Positions 42,241 through 50,423 of a stretch of DNA of 64,000 bases are shown piece after piece. Where the stretch lies: assembly GCF_002217435.1 (NCBI RefSeq), contig NZ_MUHF01000021.1, positions 249,792 to 313,791 of the forward strand. The letters are read 5' to 3'. Under the pieces are notes generated by a model. That model had not been told where the DNA came from. It saw nothing but the letters and a program-made list of their open reading frames with translations, and did no database searches. Positions within the stretch are counted from its first letter, which is position 1; each line of letters starts with the position of its first letter. Origin of the DNA: Flavobacterium reichenbachii (GTDB taxonomy: Bacteria; Bacteroidota; Bacteroidia; Flavobacteriales; Flavobacteriaceae). A program made the position numbers and the translations under genes.

Positions 42241-43208
42241 TTATGCCACAAAACATATATATTCTCTGTCCTCCAAAAAAAGCTACCGGAGGACCAGAAG
42301 CATTGCATCAATTAGGATATATCCTGAATTCGTTAGGATATAACGCAAAAATGCTATACTCAAAATATAAAAAAGATCCCATCCATCCTTTTTATAAAAG
42401 ATATAATGTTCCTTATGTAATGAAGGTAAAAGACAGCGCTGATAACGTGATGATACTTCCGGAATCAATGACTAATCTTATTGCAAAATACCCGCTGGCA
42501 GAAAAAAAAATATGGTGGCTGAGTCTGGATTTTTACGAAATTCTGATGAACAGCCGAGAAAAGAAAAAAAACTGGATTAGAAAATTAGTTGTTCCTTTTA
42601 AACATACTGAATACAGATTTGAACCTAATAAAACGGTTACACACTGGTATCAGTCTCAACGAACAAAAGAATTTTTATTGACAAAGAAATTAGATAACGA
42701 AATTGCTTATTTATGCGATTACGTTACAGAACTTTTCTTTGAGGATCTTCCTGAATCTTTTCAGAAGGAAAATATTATTACTTATAATCCAAAAAAAGGA
42801 CTGGATAAGATTGAGAAATACATGACTCTTCTTCCTCAATACAAATGGACGCCATTGTCTGGAATGACGAGGGAAGAAATGAGAGATACCCTGCGTAAAG
42901 CCAAACTTCATATTGATTTTGGTTATTTTCCGGGCCGAGACAAAATTCCGAGAGAAGGTCTGGTATCGGGAATCTGTCTTCTGACGGGTCGCGACGGAAC
43001 TTCTGCATTTAAAGAAGATTTGGGAATTCCAGAAAAATATAAATTGCATGCTGATGATGTTCAGACTGAAAAAGTAATCGAATTAATTAATCATACAATG
43101 AATAATTATGACGAAGTTTTTACAGAATTCTCCGATTTCAGAGCATTTGTTATGACTGAAAAGGAAAGAATGATTGAAGATGTAAAAAAGCTTTTTAGTA
43201 ATAAATAA
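42237..43208 (+). CDS. hypothetical protein, probable glycan-synthesis enzyme
   Basis: 323 residues, family not firmly recognised. NIYILCPPKKATGGPEALHQLGYILNSLGYNAKMLY suggests a Rossmann-like GT-B N-terminus with a glycine loop. HIDFGYFPGRDKIPREGLVSGICLLTGRDGTSAF resembles the donor-site region of glycosyltransferases that read a nucleotide sugar. The middle is basic and tryptophan-rich. It overlaps the previous gene by 4 bases and precedes a GT2 gene by 10 bases, so a glycan role follows from context. Confidence 0.6.
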   Translation: MIMPQNIYILCPPKKATGGPEALHQLGYILNSLGYNAKMLYSKYKKDPIHPFYKRYNVPYVMKVKDSADNVMILPESMTNLIAKYPLAEKKIWWLSLDFYEILMNSREKKKNWIRKLVVPFKHTEYRFEPNKTVTHWYQSQRTKEFLLTKKLDNEIAYLCDYVTELFFEDLPESFQKENIITYNPKKGLDKIEKYMTLLPQYKWTPLSGMTREEMRDTLRKAKLHIDFGYFPGRDKIPREGLVSGICLLTGRDGTSAFKEDLGIPEKYKLHADDVQTEKVIELINHTMNNYDEVFTEFSDFRAFVMTEKERMIEDVKKLFSNK

Positions 43209-43218
43209 CAGTCCAGAT

Positions 43219-44037
43219 ATGTTTGTAAGTGTTGTAATGATTACCTATAACCACTCTAGGTACATAAAACAAGCTGTAGAAAGTATTCTTTCTCAAAAAA
43301 CCAATTTTGAGTTTGAACTCATTATTTCAAATGATAAATCTACAGATGACACCGATGCTGTTATTAAAGAAATATTGGCTGATAACCCAAATGCACATAA
43401 AGTAAAATATACAAATCATGAAACCAATCTAGGCATGATGCCTAATACGGTTTCTGCATTAAATAAAGCCGCCGGAAAATATGTTGCGTTATGCGAAGGC
43501 GACGATTATTGGTGCGATGATACTAAACTGCAAATTCAGACAGATTTCTTAGAAGCAAATCCTGATTTTAGTATTTGCTTTCATAATGTTTATCTGCTCA
43601 ATGAAGGAGAGCTTAAGGAAGATAATCGAAAAAAGAAAATTCCAGAAGTCACCACTATTAAGGAACTTGCAAAAAATAATTACATTCATACACCAAGTGT
43701 AGTGTATCGAAATAACCTTTTTGGAGCATTACCAGAATATTTTTCATCAGCACCAATTGGCGATTATTTTCTTCATATGCTTAATGCAAAGCATGGAAAA
43801 ATCAAATACATAGATCAACTTATGGCTGTATACAGAATTCACAATACATCGTATTGGTCTTCTAAAAAAGATGCAGAGCAAAGAATTATAATTATCAAAT
43901 TTCTGGAAAAACTAAAAACCTATTTTGATTCAGATATTCAAAAGATAATTCATAGACAAATAGAAAAAATTCAATCAAAAGATATGTCGTTTTTCAAAAA
44001 AAAGATATACAAAATAAAACGATTTTTCTATAGATGA
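43219..44037 (+). CDS. family 2 glycosyltransferase
   Basis: 272 residues. FVSVVMITYNHSRYIKQAVESIL begins a GT-A domain of the group seen in O-antigen loci, with ELIISNDKSTDDT, the DxD in ALCEGDDYWCDD, and the acceptor-side PSVVYRNNLF. The C-terminus is basic (FFKKKIYKIKRFFYR). It ends the plus-strand run that began at 41281 and is followed by a strong terminator. Confidence 0.88.
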   Translation: MFVSVVMITYNHSRYIKQAVESILSQKTNFEFELIISNDKSTDDTDAVIKEILADNPNAHKVKYTNHETNLGMMPNTVSALNKAAGKYVALCEGDDYWCDDTKLQIQTDFLEANPDFSICFHNVYLLNEGELKEDNRKKKIPEVTTIKELAKNNYIHTPSVVYRNNLFGALPEYFSSAPIGDYFLHMLNAKHGKIKYIDQLMAVYRIHNTSYWSSKKDAEQRIIIIKFLEKLKTYFDSDIQKIIHRQIEKIQSKDMSFFKKKIYKIKRFFYR

Positions 44038-44138
44038 TTTCAGTTTTGGCAGAATTTAAAAGAGATACAAAGTGAAGTCATATTAATTTTAAACGCAAAG
44101 TAAGCTAAGGTTTAATTTTACTTTACCATCGAAAACAC

Positions 44139-44178
44139 AAGTTCGCAAAGCAAGATCAACACAAGGCTTTGCGAACTT
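44139..44178 (+). terminator. terminator inside a repeat-like intergenic region
   Basis: A 13-bp perfect stem AAGTTCGCAAAGC (44139-44151) / GCTTTGCGAACTT (44166-44178) with a 14-base loop is followed by a run of T. The flanking 44094-44235 has similar words (ACGCAAAGTAAGCTAAGG, CTTAACGTACTTTGCGG), so this terminator appears embedded in a dispersed repeat. Confidence 0.75.
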
Positions 44179-44243
44179 TTGTTTTTTTTAAACCACTCTT
44201 ATAAAAAATCTTAACGTACTTTGCGGTAAATTCATTCTTAATT

Positions 44244-45425
44244 TTACTGCTCTAATGCCTGCTTATAAAGCGGAATCATTTTTTCCTTAAATGCATTCGA
44301 TCCGAATTTATCAATTGCTTCTTTGGATATTAATTCAGAATCAAACTGCAATTCTTTATTTATAATTTTAATTACATTCTCGGCAACTGCATTAAAATCT
44401 TTAACGGGCACAACAACTCCGTTTCTATCATTCATAAATTCATTTATGCCGCCGCATTGTGTTGTAACAACAGGAACTCCCACAAATAAAGCCTCTAGAG
44501 GAGAAACTCCAAAAGTTTCGCAGATACTTGTAAAAACAAAAACATCTGCTTTTTGCAGCGCCGAAACAATCTCTGTTTTTGAAGCTATTTTTACTATTTC
44601 TATTTGAATATTTTTAAAGTCAAAACTCGAAATTAATTCATTGACTTCTTCTTGAAAATCTGTTCCCCACGCGTTAATCCCGATCCAGGTAAATTTAATT
44701 TTTTGATTGTTTAAATTATCTATAACTTTCAAAGCTTTTAAAGTCGTAATTTGATCTTTTACAGGTGTATATGCGCCAACTGTTAAGATTTCGAAATAGT
44801 CGCTTTGTGTTTTATTTTTGTGGTTAAATAGTGTTTCATCAACTGTATTACCAACATTTACAAATTCTCCAAAGAAGTGATTATTTGCAAACTGCCTGAT
44901 CAAATCGTCGCTTACAACCAAATTAAATTTTGATTTTGAGAATATTGCATCAAGCTTTTTTATCTTTTGCCTGTTTACTTTTTTTAAGGTGAACTGATTG
45001 TGTTCTGTTATTAAAAACGGAATTTTATATTCTTCGTGATAACTTAAAGTCCAAAATGCCGCATCGTAAATACTTTGGGCATGGAGCAAATCAACAGAAA
45101 TATTATTTTTCTTCAAATAGTTATTTAAAATCCTAAACGCTTTTCTTTCGATTAATTTTAGAAAGTAATTATTTTTAAAAAGCTTAAATACCGGATAATA
45201 TATATACAACAGCGTTATCTTATTCTCATGAATATCTTTTTCTATTTTATATATTTTCTTGAAATTTTTAATTTTAAATTTAACCGGCCTGAAGTTTACA
45301 AGAGTAAAGTTAAAATCCTCACTTAGTAATAATGCCTGATCCATAAAAAAACTTCCTAATCTTAATTTATAATCAAGCCAGGAACATACCATTAAAATAT
45401 TCTTCTTATTCTCCAAATGAATCAA
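44244..45425 (-). CDS. family 4 glycosyltransferase
   Basis: 393 residues, GT-B fold. ILMVCSWLDYKLRLGSFFMDQALLLSEDFNFTLVNFRP opens the acceptor half. HAQSIYDAAFW and ITEHNQFTL are typical loop motifs. ILTVGAYTPVKDQITTLKAL and FTSICETFGVSPLEALFVGVPVVTTQCGGINEFM carry the donor site and E-x7-E. As the last gene of the acyl-sugar operon it probably transfers the modified sugar to a lipid-linked chain. The start is 1 base from the NeuD-like gene's stop. Confidence 0.85.
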   Translation of the reverse strand: MIHLENKKNILMVCSWLDYKLRLGSFFMDQALLLSEDFNFTLVNFRPVKFKIKNFKKIYKIEKDIHENKITLLYIYYPVFKLFKNNYFLKLIERKAFRILNNYLKKNNISVDLLHAQSIYDAAFWTLSYHEEYKIPFLITEHNQFTLKKVNRQKIKKLDAIFSKSKFNLVVSDDLIRQFANNHFFGEFVNVGNTVDETLFNHKNKTQSDYFEILTVGAYTPVKDQITTLKALKVIDNLNNQKIKFTWIGINAWGTDFQEEVNELISSFDFKNIQIEIVKIASKTEIVSALQKADVFVFTSICETFGVSPLEALFVGVPVVTTQCGGINEFMNDRNGVVVPVKDFNAVAENVIKIINKELQFDSELISKEAIDKFGSNAFKEKMIPLYKQALEQ

Positions 45426-45426
45426 T

Positions 45427-46062
45427 TTAAAATTCTATTTTTCTTGCAGGAACTCCAAAAACAGTAGTATTTTCTTTTACATTTTTTATCACTAAACTTG
45501 CAGCACCCACAACAGCTCCTTTCCTAACTGTAATATTTGGTAAAATAGTAGATCTAGTATTTAAAGTAACTTCTTCTTCCAGAACTGCAAAACCACCTGT
45601 AAAACTATAAGCATTAAGGTGCGACCATTTTCCGATTTTAGAATCATGACCAATAGCAACAAATCCCTGAATGGTTACATAATTTCCTATCGTGCAATCG
45701 TTACTAATATTAGAATACATAAACGCAATTAATCCGTTACCAAGCTTTACATTAGAATGAATGATTACTGTAGGATGTATTAAATTAATAAAGGTTCCGT
45801 TTTTGCTTTCTATCAGCTCGATGTAGTGTTTTTTCCATTTTACACTTCCCAGAGCACAGCAAAAAACATCGTTTTCCTGAATTGTATAATCTTCAACATT
45901 GCCAATAATTTCAGGATAGTTCTCAAAGCCATCCAGAGCATCTGCTTTATCATCCAAAAAACCTTTTACTGTAAAGTCTTTTTGATATCCCGCACACTGC
46001 AATGCCAGATTATAAACCTCACGGCCGTAACCTCTTGCTCCTATTATAATTAAGTTCTTCAT
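45427..46062 (-). CDS. NeuD/PglD-like sugar N-acyltransferase
   Basis: 211 residues. An N-terminal nucleotide-sugar-binding Rossmann part (LIIIGARGYGREVYNLALQ) and a left-handed beta-helix (about 95-205) with the histidines H139 (GHDS, usual catalytic base) and H148. Family members (PglD, VioB, NeuD) move an acyl group from acyl-CoA to an amino sugar such as dTDP- or UDP-4-amino-4,6-dideoxyhexose. In this operon the donor could be an acyl-ACP or its CoA equivalent. The 46062 start overlaps the upstream KAS III stop by one base (TAATG), implying coupling. Confidence 0.83.
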   Translation of the reverse strand: MKNLIIIGARGYGREVYNLALQCAGYQKDFTVKGFLDDKADALDGFENYPEIIGNVEDYTIQENDVFCCALGSVKWKKHYIELIESKNGTFINLIHPTVIIHSNVKLGNGLIAFMYSNISNDCTIGNYVTIQGFVAIGHDSKIGKWSHLNAYSFTGGFAVLEEEVTLNTRSTILPNITVRKGAVVGAASLVIKNVKENTTVFGVPARKIEF

Positions 46063-47072
46063 TATTCTATGGTTAAATTGCAGGCTGCCCAGGAATATCC
46101 GACTCCAAAACCTGCCAGAATTAGATGCTGTAAATTTTCTAATTTACCTTCTTTTAATGCTTCGTACAATGCAATTGGTATGGTAGAAGAAACCGTATTA
46201 CCACAATTCTCCATACTGATATAGAATTTCTCTTCCGGAATTTTTATTTTCTTTCTTAAATAATTCAGCATGTATTTATTGGCCTGATGAAAAACAAATA
46301 AATCAATTTGATCCTGATCTAAATTTGCTTTTTCCAGCATTCCTTTTATTAGTATTGGAACAAATTCTCCTGTAAAATTAAAGATTTCGCTTCCGTTCAT
46401 AAACAAATTTTTATCGTTTCGAACGTTTCCAAATTCATCTTTAATGTCTTCATTATCTTCTAAAACAGGAAAACGCATGCCACCTTGTTTCACGATTAAG
46501 TTTTCAGCGCCTTTACCGTCAGTTCCAAAAACAAAATTACCAATAGAACAAAAACCTTTTTCGGCAGATATTAGTGTCGCAGCGGCCGCATCTCCAAAAA
46601 TAGTTTTATTGCTTTTATCTTTCGGATGTATAAATTTTGAATATGTCTCTGAAGTAATCAGCAAGATGTTTTTTGCCATTTCTCCGGCAATCAAACCTTT
46701 TGCTAAACTTAAACCATACACGAAACCAGAACATCCCAGATTATAATCTAATGCTCCTGTGGTGGTTTCCAAACCTAATTTTTCCTGAATAATACAGGCT
46801 GTTGTAGGCAGGAAATAATCTGGACTTTGTGTACAGAATAATAAAAAATCTATTTTTGAACGATCAATATTATGTTCCTTAAATAATTTTTCTGCTGCTT
46901 TTACGGCCATATCCGATGAAAACTCATCTTTGGCACTTATATGTCTTGAATTGATTCCAGTTTTAGAACTGATTTTTTCGATATCCCATTCCGGAAATTC
47001 CTGATTAATCAAATCATTAGATAAAATTTCTTCAGGCAGGTAATAGGAAATAGCTTGAATATTAGCTTTCAT
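46062..47072 (-). CDS. 3-oxoacyl-ACP synthase III-like enzyme, copy 1
   Basis: 336 residues. Thiolase-fold KAS III with the complete triad C114 (LGCSGFVYG), H262 (FHQANKY) and N292 (NCGNTVSS). FabH proper is about 320 residues, so the length fits. The family condenses an acyl-CoA with malonyl-ACP. In secondary clusters KAS III also acts as acyltransferase. It overlaps the Rieske gene by 11 bases and the NeuD-like gene by 1. A second KAS III at 48895 is distinct in sequence, so they are likely specialised for different primers. Confidence 0.88.
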   Translation of the reverse strand: MKANIQAISYYLPEEILSNDLINQEFPEWDIEKISSKTGINSRHISAKDEFSSDMAVKAAEKLFKEHNIDRSKIDFLLFCTQSPDYFLPTTACIIQEKLGLETTTGALDYNLGCSGFVYGLSLAKGLIAGEMAKNILLITSETYSKFIHPKDKSNKTIFGDAAAATLISAEKGFCSIGNFVFGTDGKGAENLIVKQGGMRFPVLEDNEDIKDEFGNVRNDKNLFMNGSEIFNFTGEFVPILIKGMLEKANLDQDQIDLFVFHQANKYMLNYLRKKIKIPEEKFYISMENCGNTVSSTIPIALYEALKEGKLENLQHLILAGFGVGYSWAACNLTIE

Positions 47073-48150
47073 GCTGTAAAAATTTTAAATATGTTTTCTG
47101 AAAATGATGCACACGCTCTTCTTCATCAGAAAGTTTTCCTGACAAATTGGTATGTCTTACGCCTTCTTGAACCAGCTGGCAAACTGTTTTATCTTCATCA
47201 AATACTTGTCTGTTGAAATTGATTAATGATTCTTCAAAACCTTTAATTAAAACAGTTTTTTCGGCAGGATTTTCTGTTGCTGTTGTAAAAACGTGGCTTG
47301 TAAATCTTGAAATATCAGAAGTTATTGGCTCTATAACAGAATAATTAAATGATATTCCATGTGTAGTCGATATTAATAAATTAGGGAAAATAAGTATGTG
47401 CTTATAACCTCCAATATCATAATTTCTAGGCAGGAAATGTGAATTTATTTTTTTATAAACTCCTTTATCTTTTACAATATTTAAGTCACTTGTCCAGCTT
47501 GAGTTTTGCGCATCAAATTCAAAATCTAAACCTGAAGGTTCAAGTTTTGCTAAGGTTTCTGCATGAACCAAACCTACATGATAACTTTCTAATGTGTTTT
47601 CTACAATAACTTTCCAATTTGCTTTTATTTCCATTGAATTAATATCCAGCCTTGTCCCTAAAGACAAAGACATTTCTTTTAATTCATTATAAAAAACTCC
47701 AATAAAGTCTTCCAGCGGTTCGATATTTTCGTTTATGGAAATAAAACATAAATTACCACAAAAAGAAACTTGAAATTCTTTCAGTTTCATTTCGCAAAGT
47801 TCTTCTTTTGAAAATTTCTTGAATAATGGTTTTTTCGGAATTCCACTCGGAATTCCATCTTTATCATATGCCCAGCCGTGATACGGGCACATTAACGGTC
47901 TATTGCCCGACTGCTCCTGCTGAATTATAGAAAATCGATGCGAACAGACATTCAGAAAAGCCTTAATATTCCCCCTTACGTTCTGAATAACAATTGGTTT
48001 GCCTGAAATTTTAACCGTCACAAAATCATTGTCATTCTCAAAATCAGATCTAAACCCAACAAAATGCCACACTTTATTAAACAACATATTGCTTTCCTGA
48101 GCAAAAATATCATTGTCATAATAATGTACAGCGGGTATATTTGAATTCAT
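47062..48150 (-). CDS. Rieske-type non-heme iron oxygenase alpha subunit
   Basis: 362 residues. The Rieske [2Fe-2S] ligands are C69, H71 (CSHRFS) and C88, H91 (CPYHGW). The catalytic-domain facial triad is suggested by H191 and H196 in NTLESYHVGLVH and an Asp in FDEDK near residue 325. It belongs to the ring-hydroxylating/choline-monooxygenase-like superfamily, which needs a separate reductase that is not in the window. A monooxygenase inside an ACP/KAS operon is unusual; the substrate may be the ACP-bound acyl chain or the sugar. It overlaps the downstream KAS III by 11 bases. Confidence 0.87.
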   Translation of the reverse strand: MNSNIPAVHYYDNDIFAQESNMLFNKVWHFVGFRSDFENDNDFVTVKISGKPIVIQNVRGNIKAFLNVCSHRFSIIQQEQSGNRPLMCPYHGWAYDKDGIPSGIPKKPLFKKFSKEELCEMKLKEFQVSFCGNLCFISINENIEPLEDFIGVFYNELKEMSLSLGTRLDINSMEIKANWKVIVENTLESYHVGLVHAETLAKLEPSGLDFEFDAQNSSWTSDLNIVKDKGVYKKINSHFLPRNYDIGGYKHILIFPNLLISTTHGISFNYSVIEPITSDISRFTSHVFTTATENPAEKTVLIKGFEESLINFNRQVFDEDKTVCQLVQEGVRHTNLSGKLSDEEERVHHFQKTYLKFLQHES

Positions 48151-48155
48151 ATTTT

Positions 48156-48893
48156 TTATTTCAGTGTAAATCCTCCGTCAATAACTAAATCTGATCCTGT
48201 CATCCATTTACTTATATCGCTGAGTAAATACATGATTAATCCTGCAACATCTTCTGGCTGTCCATATCCTAAAGGATATTCTGCTTCTGCCTTTTTTAAT
48301 TCTTCATCAGAAACGACGTGAGCTGCTTGTTCTGTCATTGCTGTTTTGATAATTCCAGGACTCACACTATTGCATCGTATGCCTTGTGAAGCTAATTCTG
48401 AAGCTAAAACTTTTGAAAAAGCACTTAATGCAGCTTTAGATGCGGTATACATTGCAGTACCCGGAACTCCCAATTTTGAAGAAATAGAAGAAACAAAAAC
48501 GAGCGATCCTCCTTTTTTCAATAATTTGTTTTTCATTAGTTTTTGACTCAAAACTACATTACTATCAAAATTTGTGGCAAAAACCGAATTTATTTTATTT
48601 TCATTTAAGAATTTAACTGGCAAATATTCTACTACACCTGCATTAAAAACAACACCATCATAAGCAGTACTTTCACTAATTAATGAGGTCAAATTTGCAG
48701 CATCAGATAAATCGATAACATATATTTTATGGCCGTCACCTGCTAATAAAGCCAATGTTTCTTCAAGTTTTTGGATGTTTCTTCCAATAATAGTAAGTTT
48801 TGCGCCCAACTCAGAAGCCGTAATGGCAATTTGTCTTCCTATTCCCGAAGAAGCACCTGTAACCAATATATTTTTATCTTGTAATGTAATCAT
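48156..48893 (-). CDS. SDR-family 3-oxoacyl reductase-like enzyme
   Basis: 245 residues. Classical short-chain dehydrogenase: the nucleotide-binding TGASSGIG at 12-19, NNAG-like VVFNAGVV, and the catalytic Ser (VSSISS), Tyr149 and Lys153 (YTASK). PGIIKTAMTEQ is the FabG-like substrate loop and IDGGFTLK the ending. Position between two KAS III genes and after an ACP suggests it reduces the 3-oxo group of an ACP-bound chain. No dehydratase or enoyl reductase is present in the operon, so hydroxyl groups would be kept. Confidence 0.88.
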   Translation of the reverse strand: MITLQDKNILVTGASSGIGRQIAITASELGAKLTIIGRNIQKLEETLALLAGDGHKIYVIDLSDAANLTSLISESTAYDGVVFNAGVVEYLPVKFLNENKINSVFATNFDSNVVLSQKLMKNKLLKKGGSLVFVSSISSKLGVPGTAMYTASKAALSAFSKVLASELASQGIRCNSVSPGIIKTAMTEQAAHVVSDEELKKAEAEYPLGYGQPEDVAGLIMYLLSDISKWMTGSDLVIDGGFTLK

Positions 48894-48894
48894 A

Positions 48895-49947
48895 TTAAAC
48901 TTCTATTAATTCTAAACACTCTATTTTACAATCTTTTGCGAACATTGTGCCCCATGACAAACCAACTCCAAATCCGCACATGATTAGATTTGACGGCTTA
49001 TTTAAAACGGCTTCTTTTATTTCAGAAACTATAGTTAAAGGGATCGTTGCGGAAGAAGTATTTCCGAAATTTTTTAAGGAATAAGGAACTTTTTCTATCG
49101 GAAGTTTTAATTTTTTTGCAATCATTTTGTTCATCATCATATTAGCCTGATGAAAAACAAAATAGTCAACCTGATCTTTGTCAATTTCAAACGCTTCAAT
49201 TAATTTATTGACTGTTTTTGGACCTTGAGTTATTCCAAAACTAAAAACATCCATACCATCCAAAACCAGATCGCAGGCACTTCTTTCAATACCTTTTTCT
49301 ATGGTTTGAACTTTCAATGAATCATTGTTGATTCTATTTCTTGATCCTCCGTCGGGAACAATTATTGTTTTATAACCCGATCCATCAGAACCTAAATCAA
49401 AAGACAATTGTGCATTTGCAGCAAATTCGAGAGCCGTTGCAGATCCTGCATCGCCAAAAAGAGGAAGTGTGCTTTTGTCTGTTTTAGAAATGATTTTGCT
49501 TATTGTATCTCCTGCCAGCAATAATCCTTTTTTTATTCCTGTTGTCTGCATCATTCCTGACAAAATAGACAAACCATAAACATAACCAGAACATCCTAAA
49601 GGCACATCAAAAGCAATACAATTTGTAGACAATCCTAATCTATCCTGAAGTATTGCAGCAGAAATAGGCAAAATATAATCGGAAGTCTGAGAAACAAAAA
49701 CTAATATTTCTATCTCTTCTTTCTGCCAATTGAGTTCTTTAATTAATTTTTCGGCTGCTTCACAGCATAAATCAGTAGTGCAGATTTCATCAGCTGCAAT
49801 TCGGCGTTCTTCGACTCCGGTTACATCAATAAATTTCCGAACTTCTTCTTGTGTCAATATATCTAAATCAATATTGCGTTCTGTTTGTTTTGGAACACAG
49901 CATGATATACCTTTTATTGCAATATTATTTACCGAAAAAACAGCCAT
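48895..49947 (-). CDS. 3-oxoacyl-ACP synthase III-like enzyme, copy 2
   Basis: 350 residues. KAS III with C119 (LGCSGYVYG), H266 (FHQANMM) and N296 (NFGNTSSA). It differs from copy 1 throughout, apart from the motifs. The gene follows the ACP by 5 bases and precedes the SDR by 1 base. It is probably the first condensing enzyme of the set, but the order of action cannot be read from sequence. Confidence 0.88.
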   Translation of the reverse strand: MAVFSVNNIAIKGISCCVPKQTERNIDLDILTQEEVRKFIDVTGVEERRIAADEICTTDLCCEAAEKLIKELNWQKEEIEILVFVSQTSDYILPISAAILQDRLGLSTNCIAFDVPLGCSGYVYGLSILSGMMQTTGIKKGLLLAGDTISKIISKTDKSTLPLFGDAGSATALEFAANAQLSFDLGSDGSGYKTIIVPDGGSRNRINNDSLKVQTIEKGIERSACDLVLDGMDVFSFGITQGPKTVNKLIEAFEIDKDQVDYFVFHQANMMMNKMIAKKLKLPIEKVPYSLKNFGNTSSATIPLTIVSEIKEAVLNKPSNLIMCGFGVGLSWGTMFAKDCKIECLELIEV

Positions 49948-49952
49948 TTTAA

Positions 49953-50183
49953 TTATGCTTTATTTTTGATTATTTCAAAGATATCATTTAATGAATTTGA
50001 AGATTTAATATCATCTCCTGTCAATTTTACTGAGTATTCTTCGTCTGCCATTGCAATTAATGACAAAGCTATCAACGAATCCCATTCATCTAAATCTCTA
50101 AAAACAGTTTCTTGTTGAATTAATGCTGCATCTGTATCTTCTAATATATCTGCAAAATTTTTCAAAAAAGTGTTGATTTCCAT
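49953..50183 (-). CDS. acyl carrier protein of the sugar-acylation operon
   Basis: 76 residues, typical ACP length. The phosphopantetheine site is Ser36 in DEWDSLIALS; the fold has the usual three helices (1-15, 36-50, 66-74). The DSL motif is preceded by DEW, as in specialised ACPs rather than the GADSLD of fatty-acid ACP. First gene of the minus-strand operon. Its promoter should lie in the 240-base divergent gap to the aminotransferase at 50424, where I see no strong consensus box. Confidence 0.9.
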   Translation of the reverse strand: MEINTFLKNFADILEDTDAALIQQETVFRDLDEWDSLIALSLIAMADEEYSVKLTGDDIKSSNSLNDIFEIIKNKA

Positions 50184-50423
50184 AGTATTATTAAATTTGT
50201 TTTGAGTTTATTAAGCCTGTTTTATATAAAAATCAAATGAAGCAATTTATTTAATTCAATAAAAAATATTCTTAAAATATTGTCTTTCAGAGAATCAAGG
50301 TATTCAATTTTATATAATTCCTCCTTATGCTGATTAATCAGCATTCTTTTGTTATTTTTACCCCGCAAATATAACAATTGTTTACCCTCAAAGATTAATT
50401 AAACGCACTAAATCCATAATTAA

